From Streptomyces smaragdinus (GTDB lineage: Bacteria; Actinomycetota; Actinomycetes; Streptomycetales; Streptomycetaceae), in NCBI RefSeq assembly GCF_009604385.1, contig NZ_WEGJ01000048.1:1-39613 (forward strand): a stretch of 39,613 nucleotides of DNA. The letters run 5' to 3'. Below, one piece after another: positions 24,052 to 32,768 of this stretch. The position numbers and the translations under genes were made by a program. Under the pieces are notes generated by a model. That model saw only the letters and a program-made list of their open reading frames with translations, was not told where the DNA came from and ran no database searches. Numbering within the stretch: position 1 is the first letter of the stretch; each line of letters begins with the position of its first letter.

Positions 24052-24720
24052 TCAACGGGGCAGCAGCCGGCTGTCGAACCCACCGCCGGCCAGCCGCTCG
24101 AACGCGTCCGCCACATCCGACGGGACGTCCTGAACGACCGTGAAACCCCGGGCCGGATACTCCATCACCCGCTGCAGCGTGCCCACCAGCATGTCGATGA
24201 CCTTCTTGGCGTCCCCAATCCCGTCGGCGTACTCCCGCAGCCCCACGGGCTCCGACGAGCACAGCACCTCCACCTCGGGCCACACCTTCCGGAAGGTGGC
24301 GTACGACCGCCGCTCCTCGTACGGCTTGCACACCACGAGCACGGACTCCACCCCGACGCCCGCCGCGACCAGCATCTCCCGTGCGAAGACGGCGTTCTGC
24401 CCGGTGTTGGCCGCACGCGGCTCCACCAGCACGGCGGCTTCCGGCACCCCCAGCTCAAGGGCCCGCTCCCGGTAGTGCACCGCCTCGCCGCGCGGGAACC
24501 TCTCCCGCGTCGTAGGGCTGTTGCCCCCGGTGAAGACCACGACTGGCGCCAGCCCGCGACGGAACAGCCGAGCCGTCTGCTCGGCCACACCCAGGTCATG
24601 GCTGCCGAGCCCCACGGCGACCGAACACGGCCGCAGCGCATGCCGCATCAGATGGAAATCCCAGATCAGCCCGGCGTCCCGCCACTCCCGCCCGGAAATC
24701 TCCCGACGCCTGACGCCCAT
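24052..24720 (-). CDS. DUF218 / YdcF-like protein
   Basis: A 222-residue protein of the DUF218 (YdcF/ElyC/SanA) superfamily. A Rossmann-like core starts at CSVAVGLGSHDLGVAEQTARLF. The conserved FTGGNSP and RAANTGQNA loops and the VLVVCKPYEERRS strand follow. Unlike SanA/ElyC it has no transmembrane segment, so it should be cytoplasmic. YdcF binds SAM, but no reaction is established. ATG 24720 is chosen since AAGGAGG lies 7 nt upstream; ATG 24726 is too close to it. It is convergent with gntR. Confidence 0.87.
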   Translation of the reverse strand: MGVRRREISGREWRDAGLIWDFHLMRHALRPCSVAVGLGSHDLGVAEQTARLFRRGLAPVVVFTGGNSPTTRERFPRGEAVHYRERALELGVPEAAVLVEPRAANTGQNAVFAREMLVAAGVGVESVLVVCKPYEERRSYATFRKVWPEVEVLCSSEPVGLREYADGIGDAKKVIDMLVGTLQRVMEYPARGFTVVQDVPSDVADAFERLAGGGFDSRLLPR

Positions 24721-24749
24721 CACCATGCCTCCTTACCCGCCGACGGCTC

Positions 24750-25154
24750 TCACGCTATCCACCTGTTTCGGCCGCCCGTCTCCGGCACGGGGATCGCCAA
24801 CTCGGCCCACACGGCTTTCCCTCCGCTGCCACAGCGCCTCCAGCCCCAACAGCTCGCCAGGGCATCGACGATCTGCAGACCACGCCCCCGCTCGTCCTCC
24901 GCGGCGGCAATCACATACCGCGGCGGTTGAGGCGCGTCGTCGACGACTTCCACCACGACCGTCTCCGGCGTGGCCCACAAGCCGACCTGAACCTCCCGCG
25001 CCGAAGCATGACGCACCGCGTTGGACACCAGCTCGCTCGCGACGAGCGCCACGTCGTCGGCGACGGCGTCCAGCCCCCAGCGCTCGAGGGCCGCGACCAT
25101 CTCCCTGCGTACGCCACCCACACGGGCCGACTCGATCGGAATCGCCACCGTCAT
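24750..25154 (-). CDS. RsbW-like ATP-binding protein (HATPase)
   Basis: A 134-residue GHKL ATPase of the anti-sigma-factor type common in Streptomyces. N-box ELVSNAVRHA, a Pro-containing G1-like loop VVDDAPQPP, and the G2 loop GRGLQIVDALASCWG. It may bind a sigma factor or regulator and could phosphorylate an antagonist. Such genes often sit beside WhiJ-type HTH and DUF397 genes; here the divergent neighbour is a HTH/TPR regulator and no DUF397 is present. The start is uncertain: ATG 25154 gives the usual core length, while the frame stays open to 25391 with composition less typical of a protein. Confidence 0.82.
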   Translation of the reverse strand: MTVAIPIESARVGGVRREMVAALERWGLDAVADDVALVASELVSNAVRHASAREVQVGLWATPETVVVEVVDDAPQPPRYVIAAAEDERGRGLQIVDALASCWGWRRCGSGGKAVWAELAIPVPETGGRNRWIA

Positions 25155-25290
25155 CACCCGATCCGGTGATATCCCCCACCGCTTGCGGGGATCTTCGGAT
25201 CGGACCTCCGTCCCTCTCGCCGAGGGCGGCGGTCCAGCGGGAGCGGACTGCTCGCGGCACGTCAATCGGATCAGCTCCTCACTCGACGAG

Positions 25291-25336
25291 CCGTCCATCC
25301 CGGCCGGCAGTACCCAGGACCTGCCGGAATGGACGG
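25291..25336. repeat. Long imperfect inverted repeat between HATPase and HTH/TPR genes
   Basis: CCGTCCAT (25291-25298) pairs with ATGGACGG (25329-25336), and inner CGGCAG (25305-25310) with CTGCCG (25321-25326), around a 10-nt loop. The 25155-25534 interval otherwise holds only the palindrome at 25439 and a weak TACGGT -10 (25459-25464). Function unknown; possible attenuator or operator. Confidence 0.45.
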
Positions 25337-25438
25337 CGTCTTCGGCTGACGTGACCGCCGGCGAACACGGGGATGCCCCCTCTGAGGCCACGTCGATTGC
25401 ATCCGCGTCGGACAGGGGCGCCCTCTCCGCGCGAACAT

Positions 25439-25450
25439 TTCACTAGTGAA
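25439..25450. promoter_or_regulatory. Palindrome TTCACTAGTGAA
   Basis: A perfect 12-bp palindrome, in an AT-richer patch, 84 nt before the regulator start and just before the TACGGT -10-like box. It is a candidate autoregulatory operator. Confidence 0.5.
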
Positions 25451-25534
25451 GTAGCAAGTACGGTGGCCTCCAACCCCACGATGGGATCCCCACCGTGGTC
25501 ACCGAGCCTGCCCACGACCAGCAGGGGAGACACC

Positions 25535-26851
25535 GTGGCCCCACCACCGACACCGGTCGCGCTGCCGCAGGAGTTGCTGCGCGACCCGGCATTACGACGA
25601 GCGCTCGCAGGCCGTGACTTCTCCGCCCTCTTCTCGACAGCCAACGCCGCCGGGATGAGCTTCAACCGAATCGCCGAAGCCTGCGGCATGAAGACGGAGA
25701 GGGTCAGCAAAGTCGCGCGCGGCATGGCAACGGTGACCGCGCTCGAGACCGTCGAGCGCATCGCCGACGGGCTTCACATCCCTGGTGTGCTCATGGGTCT
25801 CGCTGCGCGACCCTGGGAAGCAACCGTCAGGTCCAGCACGGAGCTCAGCAATGGAGACGACCTCATGAAGCGCCGCCAGTTACTGCGAGGCGCACTCGCC
25901 GCCGGGCTCACCGGCAGCGCGATCACCGCACTCACCGCTGCCCGCCAGTCCTTCGACCAGGCCCTCACCGGACACACACCCACCGATGTCGACGACATCG
26001 AAGCGGCCACCGAAAGCTACGGCTACGGCTACCAGGGCCAGGATCCCGCCCGAGTGCTGGCCGACCTGGTGGTCGACTTCACCGAGATCCGCCCTCTGCT
26101 CCAGCATCCGCAACCGGTCGGCACCCGCAGTCGGCTGTGCCGCGCGGCCGGGCAGATGGCGGGTATGGCCGCGGTCGTGCTGCACGACCTGGGCGAGCGC
26201 AAGGAGGCCCGCACCTGGTTCATGACCGCCGCCCGTGCCGCGGGCGAGTCCGGCGACCGCCGGCTGTACGCGTGGATCCTCGCCCGCGAGGCGATGGTGC
26301 CCCTCAACTACGGCGCTCCCCGTGCCGCCGCCGACCTCGCCGAGCGCGCCCGCCAAGCCGCCGGCGCCGCCGTCGCCACGCTGGCCGCCGCCGTCGCCGC
26401 CCGCGCCTACGCACTGACCGGCCAGGACGACCGGGCGCGTGCCGCGATCGCCGACGCGGACCGGCTCATGCACCGCCTCGACGGCAACGAGCACGCCGAC
26501 ACCTGGTTCGGCCACTGCGAGCAGAAACACCACGTCCACCTCAGTCACGCCCTGACCGCACTCGGCGACACCCACCGGGCGAGCGAGAGCCAGAGCCGCG
26601 CGCTGGAGCTCTCGGCCCCGGCCAGCCGTATGACCAGAGCCCTCATCCAGATCGACGCCGCAGTCTGCACACACAAGAAAGGCGACCCGGCCACGGCGTG
26701 CCACCAGGCCTCCGCCGCACTGGAAGCCCTGCCTCCCGGCTACCGCACCGGCCTGACGCACACCCGGGCCCTGGACCTGTACCGGGCGATCCCCGCCGAG
26801 CATCACCGCGAGCCGGCCGTACGGAACCTCCGGCAGGTGCTGGCCGTCTGA
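25535..26851 (+). CDS. HTH/TPR transcriptional regulator with two TTA codons
   Basis: A 438-residue protein. A helix-turn-helix (about residues 30-75, SFNRIAEACGMKTERVSKVARG) is followed by a linker, then a long Ala-rich helical region (about 170-435) typical of TPR repeats (LGERKEARTWFMTAARAAGE, LGDTHRASESQSRALELS). This fits Streptomyces XRE/TPR regulators. The GTG start at 25535 has GGGGAG 5 nt upstream; the upstream in-frame extension lacks a good start. Leu20 and Leu116 are encoded by TTA (25592-25594, 25880-25882). I found no other in-frame TTA in any gene of this window. Its translation should therefore depend on bldA. Confidence 0.87.
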   Translation: MAPPPTPVALPQELLRDPALRRALAGRDFSALFSTANAAGMSFNRIAEACGMKTERVSKVARGMATVTALETVERIADGLHIPGVLMGLAARPWEATVRSSTELSNGDDLMKRRQLLRGALAAGLTGSAITALTAARQSFDQALTGHTPTDVDDIEAATESYGYGYQGQDPARVLADLVVDFTEIRPLLQHPQPVGTRSRLCRAAGQMAGMAAVVLHDLGERKEARTWFMTAARAAGESGDRRLYAWILAREAMVPLNYGAPRAAADLAERARQAAGAAVATLAAAVAARAYALTGQDDRARAAIADADRLMHRLDGNEHADTWFGHCEQKHHVHLSHALTALGDTHRASESQSRALELSAPASRMTRALIQIDAAVCTHKKGDPATACHQASAALEALPPGYRTGLTHTRALDLYRAIPAEHHREPAVRNLRQVLAV

Positions 26852-26901
26852 CGACCCCCTCCCGGAAGCAAATCCCGCATGCCTGTGTTCGGGGCCGACG
26901 G

Positions 26902-26907
26902 TATGGT
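26902..26907 (+). promoter_or_regulatory. -10 box for a leaderless HEAT-repeat gene transcript
   Basis: TATGGT, 7 nt, then ATG 26915. It supports the internal ATG over the one at 26879, and suggests independent transcription from the regulator gene. Confidence 0.4.
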
Positions 26908-26914
26908 CACGCGC

Positions 26915-28900
26915 ATGTGGGAGGGGCTGGAAGAGATCGGCTGGGCCGGTCTGAAGCACAATTACGGATCCGCCGAGGACGTGCCGGGTCTGCTGCACCG
27001 ATGCGCGGGGCCAAGCCCTGAGGACGCGGAGGAGGCAGCGGACGAGCTGCACAATCTGCTGTACCACCAGGGTGGCTGGATCTGTTCCGCCGCGTCGGCC
27101 GCGTTGCCGTTTCTGCTCCGCCTGGCCGCCGACGCCCGCGTGCGGTGCCGCCGCACGGTACTGGGGCTGGTGGCGAGTCTCGCGGCGGAATCCGGGCGGG
27201 TCGCCGATCGGCTTCTGGACCCCGGCTGGCCCCCGGCATGGGAACAGGTGCTGCCCGAGGTACTCGATCTGCTGACCGATCCCGATCCGGGAATCCGGCG
27301 GTCCGCCGCAGATGTCGTCAGCGACTGCGACAGCCCGGGCCATCTCCTGCTGCCCGCGCTCCTGCGCTGTTGGCAGGTTGAGCGTGACCTCGTGAACCGT
27401 CTTGATCTGACCCTCGCTCTGGGCCGGGCGGTCACCAGGGAACCTGCCGGCAACCGGGCCGACGAGGCCGGCGCCCTCCTTCGCTCGCTGCTCGACTCTC
27501 CCGAGCCCCAGCTCCGTCTCGCGGCCGTACACGCGCTCGCGCCCCACGACCCGGGTCTGGCCGAGAGCCGACTGGAGGTCGTACTGGACGCGATCCGGGC
27601 TCCGAGTGCGGAGCTGTGGCAGCGCTCCAGCTCGGTGGCCGGCGGAGCGCGCGGGGTCCAATACTGGACCGCCGCGCTCTACACGAGCGCTTCCCCCGCC
27701 TTCGCGCTGGGCCTGCTGGCCGACCACCACGACGAGGAGCAGCGGGTCGGCGGCCTGACGCAGGCGGGCGGGCTGTTGGCGCAGTGGCGTTCACCGGCGG
27801 AGGTGCTGCTGCCGGCCATCGCGGATCGGCTGGACGATCCGGTCACCGAAGTGCGGTACAGGGCAGTTGAGCTGCTGGCCTGCCTGGGCCCCGTGGCCGC
27901 CGCCCATGCCGACGCGGTCGCCGGGCTGCTCGAAGACACCGCTGCCCGGAACACGCGGACGGGAGAGACGGTCGCCGAGGCGTCGCTCTGGGCCCTTGCC
28001 CGGATGAACGATCCGCGCTGCGTGCCGGCCCTGGCCGAGCGCGTGAGAGGCGTCGCCCGGTCCGGCTTCGCGTCGGCCTCCGCCCATTTCGGCAGTGGTC
28101 ACTCGCCCCACTTCCCCGCCCTCCCCGCTCTCCATGAGGTGCTGACTCAGGTCCCGGAGCACGCGGCCCGGCTGCTGCCGTCGATCCGTGACCGGCTCGG
28201 CAAGGCCCCGGAGGTCGTCGGTTGCAAGCAGCTCTGCGACGTGCTCGCCGCCTGGGGACCTGCCGCGAAGTCCGCGGTTCCGCAACTGCTCGACCTACTG
28301 GAGGACGACGAGAGGTGGACGGCGGCGGCGACGGCCCTGGCCGGAATCGGGCCGGCGGGCAACGGCGGACGCGAGCTGCTGCTGGCCCGGTCGTCCGCCC
28401 CGGACTCCGGCGCGGACGCGGAGCTCGCCGCGTGGGCGTATCTGCGGGTCGGCGGGGAGCGGGAACCGGTGTTGAGCGTGCTGGGGCCTGCGGCCGTCGG
28501 GGGGCGTTTCCCGCACCCCTCCCTGCGCAAGCTGGCCGATCTCGGCTCGCACGCCGCTCCCTTCGCGGATCGGATCCGGCCGATGGTCAATGACCGGGAC
28601 ACCTGGATCCGCGTGGAGGCCGCACACGCCCTGTGGGCGGCCACCGGCGATACGGAGAGCACCGTCCCGGCCCTCCTGGAGGCGGTGCGGGATCTGGCGG
28701 AAGGGACCTTCTTCCCGGTCATGCTGCCCGCGTTGCGCTATCTGGCGCGGATCGGCCCCGCGGCCCGGCCCGCCGCCGACCTGCTGCGCGACGTGGCGGC
28801 CGGAGACCGGAGGCTCCACTACTCCGGCGGCTGGCGGGCCTTCACCGAGGACGAATCCGTCCGGGTGGCGATCGATGAACTGTTCGCCGCGACCGCGTAG
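26915..28900 (+). CDS. HEAT-repeat protein
   Basis: A 661-residue protein made almost entirely of PBS-lyase-type HEAT repeats. Recurrent units such as LLDSPEPQLRLAAVHALAPHDPG, LDDPVTEVRYRAVELLACLGP and VNDRDTWIRVEAAHALWAATGD can be recognised along the length. These alpha-solenoids act as protein-binding scaffolds. No enzymatic motif, signal peptide or membrane segment is seen, so it should be cytoplasmic. The N-terminal GLEEIGWAGLKHNYGSAEDVP is characteristic of this group in Streptomyces, which favours ATG 26915; ATG 26879 would add 12 residues. The partner is unknown. Confidence 0.88.
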   Translation: MWEGLEEIGWAGLKHNYGSAEDVPGLLHRCAGPSPEDAEEAADELHNLLYHQGGWICSAASAALPFLLRLAADARVRCRRTVLGLVASLAAESGRVADRLLDPGWPPAWEQVLPEVLDLLTDPDPGIRRSAADVVSDCDSPGHLLLPALLRCWQVERDLVNRLDLTLALGRAVTREPAGNRADEAGALLRSLLDSPEPQLRLAAVHALAPHDPGLAESRLEVVLDAIRAPSAELWQRSSSVAGGARGVQYWTAALYTSASPAFALGLLADHHDEEQRVGGLTQAGGLLAQWRSPAEVLLPAIADRLDDPVTEVRYRAVELLACLGPVAAAHADAVAGLLEDTAARNTRTGETVAEASLWALARMNDPRCVPALAERVRGVARSGFASASAHFGSGHSPHFPALPALHEVLTQVPEHAARLLPSIRDRLGKAPEVVGCKQLCDVLAAWGPAAKSAVPQLLDLLEDDERWTAAATALAGIGPAGNGGRELLLARSSAPDSGADAELAAWAYLRVGGEREPVLSVLGPAAVGGRFPHPSLRKLADLGSHAAPFADRIRPMVNDRDTWIRVEAAHALWAATGDTESTVPALLEAVRDLAEGTFFPVMLPALRYLARIGPAARPAADLLRDVAAGDRRLHYSGGWRAFTEDESVRVAIDELFAATA

Positions 28901-29008
28901 CCACTCCCGCGAACCGGTACGCCTGCCGCCGGCACGCGTCTGCCTCCCCATCGGCGTTCCCGGGTGCCGGGATCGGGACTGTCAGTGGCATGAGGGACAC
29001 TATTGGCT

Positions 29009-29419
29009 ATGAGTACTTACGCGCCGGCCAGTGTGGAGAGCGACCGGCAGATTCCCGCTCTGGTGGGTGAGGTCGAGCCGGGGTGGCAGCCTCTGCTGAT
29101 GGGGCTGCATGAGCGGCTTGTGCGGCTGGCGCCGGATTACCGGCTGGAGGAACTGACCGCCAAGCTCGGCGGGTTGCAGATGTACATCGCCGATCGGTTC
29201 GACGAGTACGGGGAGTTCGACGGGGACTGGGCCGACACCGCGGGGGCGCTGCGGACGGAGATCGAGGCGCTGGCGCAGCAGACGTGTGAGGTCTGTGGGG
29301 ACACGGGGCGGACGCGGTTCCACGGGGCGCTGCTGCGGACTATGTGCGACGTGTGTCATTACACCGGTCAGGAGACCGCGCTGTCGCTCGGGTGGCAGGG
29401 GCGGGCCTCGCTGAACTGA
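29009..29419 (+). CDS. Small zinc-ribbon-like protein
   Basis: A 136-residue protein with Cys93-x2-Cys96 and Cys113-x2-Cys116, the pairs set in CEVCGDTG and CDVCHYTG, consistent with one zinc ion. The N-terminal 90 residues are helical and acidic (GWQPLLMGLHERL... LQMYIADRF). The C-x-x-C-G ... C-x-x-C arrangement after a helical domain recalls uncharacterised phage and actinobacterial proteins; I do not assign a function. ATG 29009 is preferred to TTG 29003. Its 3' end overlaps the convergent MFS gene by 52 bp. Confidence 0.75.
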   Translation: MSTYAPASVESDRQIPALVGEVEPGWQPLLMGLHERLVRLAPDYRLEELTAKLGGLQMYIADRFDEYGEFDGDWADTAGALRTEIEALAQQTCEVCGDTGRTRFHGALLRTMCDVCHYTGQETALSLGWQGRASLN

Positions 29420-30576
29420 CGGCGGCGGGTGGCTCCGTGGTACGTGAGAGCCGTCGTCGCCAGCGTCGCGAGCAGCCCGCAGACCCCCGGCCAGCCCGCC
29501 GTGACGTACGCGTGGGCGCCGAGCCAGGAGCCCGCGGTGCCGCCCAGGTAGGCGCAGGTCATGTACGCCGTGTTGAGGCGGCTCCGGGCGTTCGCGTCGA
29601 TGGCGTAGACGCGGGACTGGTTGGCGACCATGCCCGACTGCATCGCGACGTCCAGCAGGAGGGTGCCGGCGATCAGGGCGGCAAGGCCCGGGGCCGCGCC
29701 CAGGGTCCCGGGCAGCAGGACCGCCGCCGAGGTCAGGACCGCCACGACGCATGCCGCCGTCATCCGGTCCGGGCCGTGGCGGTCGACCAGGCGGCCCGCC
29801 CGCGGGGTGGCCAGCATCGTCGCCGCGCCGACCAGGGCCAGCAGGCCCACCGACTCCGCGCCCAGGCCGTACGCGGGGCCCGTGAGGAGGAGGGCCACGG
29901 CCGTCCAGACCGCCGAGAAGCCCGCGAAGACCGTCGCCTGGTAGACGCAGGAGCGGCGCAGGGCGCGTTCGGCCAGGAGGAGGCGGAGGGGTTCCGCCAG
30001 CAGGGACGGGTACGGGCGCGACGTGGACGGCGTGGTCGACGGCAGCGTGCGGGACAGGACGGCGGCCAGTACGAGGACGACCGACGCCGCCGCCAGATAC
30101 GGCGCCCGCCACGACAGCCACTCCCCCAGCGTCCCGCTGAACGTCCGCGCCAGCAGCATCCCGCCGATGGACCCGCTCAGCAGCGTCCCGATCACCGCCC
30201 CCCGCCGCTCGTCCGCCACCAGCCCCGCCGCGAGCGGGCCCACGATCTGCGCGGCCACCGTGGTGAGCCCGACCAGCGCACTCGCCGCGACCAGCACCGG
30301 CAGCGACGGCGCGCACCCGGCCGCCAGCAGCCCGGCGCCCGTCAGACAGAGCAGGACCACGAGGTACGGGCGGTGCCGTAGCCGGTCCCCCAGCGGCACC
30401 AGCAGGAACATCCCCGCCGTATAGCCGGCCTGGGTGGCGGTCACCGCCAGCGAGGCGGACCCCGGCGACGTGTCCAGCCCCGCGGCGATCAGCGGCACGA
30501 TCGCCTGCGGGAAGTAGATGTTGCCCACCGCCACCCCGCACGTCAGCGAGAGGAGCAGCGTGAGGCGCCGGTTCAC
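29368..30576 (-). CDS. MFS transporter (drug/metabolite exporter type)
   Basis: A 402-residue major facilitator with about 12 transmembrane helices, from LTLLLSLTCGVAVGNIYFPQ to a final helix ending before a polar tail. The loop 2-3 signature is GDRLRHRP, and Gly-rich helices around AAGLVADERRGAVIGTLL are as in drug/proton antiporters. It is divergent from an ArsR-type regulator with a 145-nt shared control region, the usual layout for a regulator-controlled exporter. The GTG start is at 30576. The last 17 codons overlap the zinc-ribbon gene on the other strand. Confidence 0.92.
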   Translation of the reverse strand: MNRRLTLLLSLTCGVAVGNIYFPQAIVPLIAAGLDTSPGSASLAVTATQAGYTAGMFLLVPLGDRLRHRPYLVVLLCLTGAGLLAAGCAPSLPVLVAASALVGLTTVAAQIVGPLAAGLVADERRGAVIGTLLSGSIGGMLLARTFSGTLGEWLSWRAPYLAAASVVLVLAAVLSRTLPSTTPSTSRPYPSLLAEPLRLLLAERALRRSCVYQATVFAGFSAVWTAVALLLTGPAYGLGAESVGLLALVGAATMLATPRAGRLVDRHGPDRMTAACVVAVLTSAAVLLPGTLGAAPGLAALIAGTLLLDVAMQSGMVANQSRVYAIDANARSRLNTAYMTCAYLGGTAGSWLGAHAYVTAGWPGVCGLLATLATTALTYHGATRRRQFSEARPCHPSDSAVS

Positions 30577-30684
30577 ACCGCACCCCCGGGCTCGGCGACC
30601 GTGGCGGCGCTGTCATCGAGGTCCGGGAACCCGGCGACGGCGACAAGGGCCGTTGCTGTTGTCATGGCCGTAAGTCCACGGGAC

Positions 30685-30713
30685 CATCGACCGCCCGCCA
30701 ATCGATGTAGCCT
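30685..30713 (+). promoter_or_regulatory. Operator and -10 box of the ArsR-type gene
   Basis: CATCGA-N11-TCGATG (30685-30707) directly abuts TAGCCT (30708-30713), which is 8 nt before the ATG at 30722. This suggests an autoregulated, leaderless transcript and possible co-control of the divergent MFS gene. Confidence 0.5.
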
Positions 30714-30721
30714 GGAGCTTA

Positions 30722-31693
30722 ATGATCGTCTTCACCCTCGGCGTCGAGGACCTGGCCGACACCCGCTTCGCCCTCTCTCCCCTGCACGAGACGCTGTTCA
30801 GCCTCCGCGTCCTCCAGGACCCCGGCCTCTCGGCGCTCCACCTGCCGTGGCGCAGGTCGGTCCTCAGCCGGATCGGCCCCGACCGGGACCTCCTCATGTC
30901 CCTCGTCGCCCGCCGCCGCACCCTCCCCGACTTCCTCACCCCCAACCCCCGCGGCTTCGAGCCGGACTTCGCGGAGGAGCTGGCCGACGTCCGCCGGACC
31001 GAAGCCGCCCGTGTCCGCCACGACCTGCTCCTGGCCCACGCTCCGGACCCCCTCCCCGGGCCGCTCCACAAAGCGCTGAAGGACGACGCACACGTCGAAG
31101 ACCTACGCGACGCGATCTGCACCGTCCTCCACCGCTACTGGGAAACCGCCCTGGAACCCCTCTGGCCCCAGATGCGCCGCGTCCTGGAGGCCGACATGAC
31201 GTACCGCGCCCGCCGCCTGGCCCTCGGCGGCGCCCGGCTGCTCTTCGCCGACATGCACCCCAACCTCCGCTGGCACGCCGGCGAACTGCAGGTCGAGCAG
31301 ATGATCAGCGAACACCGCGTCACCGCGAGCGGCCGCGGCCTGCTCCTCATCCCCTCGGTCTTCGCCCACAAGCCCGCCCCGCCGGTCAGCCCGGAGGAGT
31401 CCCCGAGCCTCGTCTATCCGAGCCGCGGCGTGGCCACCCTCCGGGAGACGGCACCGCCCCCCGGCCGGACGGCGCTGACGGACCTCCTCGGCGCCCCCCG
31501 GGCCCGCCTCCTCACCCTCCTCGAGGACCCCCTCCCCACCGTCGAGCTGGCCCGCCGCCTCGAGGTCACCCCCAGCGCCGTCTCCCAGCACCTGCGCGTC
31601 CTGCACGCCACCGGCCTCGTCGCGAAGGCCCGCGCCGGCCGCCAGGTCCTCTACCGCCGCAGCCCGCTGGGCGACCGGCTGGCGCAGGGCTGA
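30722..31693 (+). CDS. ArsR-family regulator with large N-terminal domain (DUF5937-like)
   Basis: A 323-residue regulator. The N-terminal ~220 residues (MIVFTLGVEDLADTRFALSP... WPQMRRVLEADMTYRARRLA) match the DUF5937-type domain seen in actinobacterial ArsR proteins, likely ligand sensing. The C-terminal winged helix (about 240-318) has LARRLEVTPSAVSQHLRVLH as recognition region and GRQVLYRRS as the wing. No metal-binding Cys motif is present, so a metal effector is unlikely. It probably represses the divergent MFS exporter. Confidence 0.9.
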   Translation: MIVFTLGVEDLADTRFALSPLHETLFSLRVLQDPGLSALHLPWRRSVLSRIGPDRDLLMSLVARRRTLPDFLTPNPRGFEPDFAEELADVRRTEAARVRHDLLLAHAPDPLPGPLHKALKDDAHVEDLRDAICTVLHRYWETALEPLWPQMRRVLEADMTYRARRLALGGARLLFADMHPNLRWHAGELQVEQMISEHRVTASGRGLLLIPSVFAHKPAPPVSPEESPSLVYPSRGVATLRETAPPPGRTALTDLLGAPRARLLTLLEDPLPTVELARRLEVTPSAVSQHLRVLHATGLVAKARAGRQVLYRRSPLGDRLAQG

Positions 31694-31758
31694 CGGACTG
31701 ACACCGAGAGTTCACCTGCCGGTCGCCCGGCCAACATCCAGCCCCTGGACAGCCTCGT

Positions 31759-31764
31759 TACCCT
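31759..31764 (+). promoter_or_regulatory. -10 box ahead of the glycan locus
   Basis: TACCCT ends 6 nt before the GTG at 31771; no ribosome site is seen. It may drive a leaderless mRNA for the first glycosyltransferase. Confidence 0.4.
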
Positions 31765-31770
31765 GCGCTG

Positions 31771-32766
31771 GTGCCCCACCCCACGCCCCGCCTCTCCGTG
31801 ATCGTGCCCTTCCACAACGTGCAGGAGTTCGCCCCCGACACCTTGCGCTCCCTGGCCCGCAACGCCTCGCCCGACACAGAGTTCGTCCTGGTCGACGACT
31901 GTTCGACGGACGACACCGGGGGGATCCTCGACCGGGCGGTGGCGGAGATCCCGAGAGCCAGACTGGTCAGACACGACACGAACCAGGGCATCGCCCGCGC
32001 CCGCAACAGCGGGATCGACGCGGCGGAGGGCGCGTATCTGACGTTCCTCGACGGCGACGACTGGTACGGCCCGGGGCATCTCGCGGAGCTGCTGCACCGG
32101 ATCGAGACGCTGGGCGTCGACTTCGTGCGTACGGACCACGTCCGGGTGCACGGCCGCAAGCGCGAGGTGAAGCAGGCGCCGGCCCGGGTGCGGGACACCG
32201 TGCTGCGGGCGCGGGACGCCATCGCGCCGGCGGACATGGAGACGATGGTCGACTACCCGTTCGTCTGGGCGGGGATCTACCGGCGTGAGCTGTTCGCCGA
32301 CGGGGGGATGCGCTTCGCGCCCGATCTGCGGACGGCCGAGGACCGGCTGTGGACGTGGCGGCTGCATCTGACGGCGGACACCTTCGCCGTGACGGGGCTG
32401 CTGGGTACGTTCTACCGGCGCGGCGTGACGACGTCCCTCACGCAGATCCGCGACGACCGCCAGCTCGACTTCATCCCGGCGCACGAGGAGATGCTGCGCG
32501 CCGTGCTCGCCGACCCGGAGGCGGACCGCTTCCTGCCCAAGGCGGTGCGTACGTTCTGCGCGCTGATCGCCTTCCACGCCAACAACGCCGAGCGGTACGA
32601 GCCCGCCGCCGCCCGCCGGCTGCGGCAGGCGTCCGCCGAGGCGCTGGAGCGGATGCCGCAGGACGTCCTGGACGCCGTGCTCGCGGGGATGGACGACGAC
32701 CGGGCCCGGCTGCTGGGCCGGCTGCGCCCGCGCCGCGCCGACCGACCGACGAAGAAAGCCGCCTGA
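31771..32766 (+). CDS. Family 2 glycosyltransferase
   Basis: A 331-residue GT-A fold inverting glycosyltransferase. Strand 1 LSVIVPFHNVQEF, nucleotide-binding VDDCSTDDT (42-49), NQGIARARNSGI, and the DxD region FLDGDDWY (Asp94, Asp96, Asp97). The second half has the TAEDRLWTWRLHL acceptor/catalytic segment with conserved ED. There are no transmembrane helices, so it acts at the inner face of the membrane or in the cytoplasm. It is the first gene of a five-gene glycan locus; the next gene begins 2 nt after its stop. Confidence 0.93.
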   Translation: MPHPTPRLSVIVPFHNVQEFAPDTLRSLARNASPDTEFVLVDDCSTDDTGGILDRAVAEIPRARLVRHDTNQGIARARNSGIDAAEGAYLTFLDGDDWYGPGHLAELLHRIETLGVDFVRTDHVRVHGRKREVKQAPARVRDTVLRARDAIAPADMETMVDYPFVWAGIYRRELFADGGMRFAPDLRTAEDRLWTWRLHLTADTFAVTGLLGTFYRRGVTTSLTQIRDDRQLDFIPAHEEMLRAVLADPEADRFLPKAVRTFCALIAFHANNAERYEPAAARRLRQASAEALERMPQDVLDAVLAGMDDDRARLLGRLRPRRADRPTKKAA

Positions 32767-32768
32767 AC

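Noticed and set aside
25880..27730. A 616-codon minus-strand open frame spanning the HTH/TPR and HEAT genes
   Set aside because: It crosses an intergenic region and has shadow-type composition; the plus-strand genes account for the region.
32349..32768. N-terminal extension of the polysialyltransferase-like protein into the GT2 gene
   Set aside because: The extension overlaps a well-supported gene and reads as Ala/Arg/Gly low complexity; the family-like sequence begins at GTG 32769.
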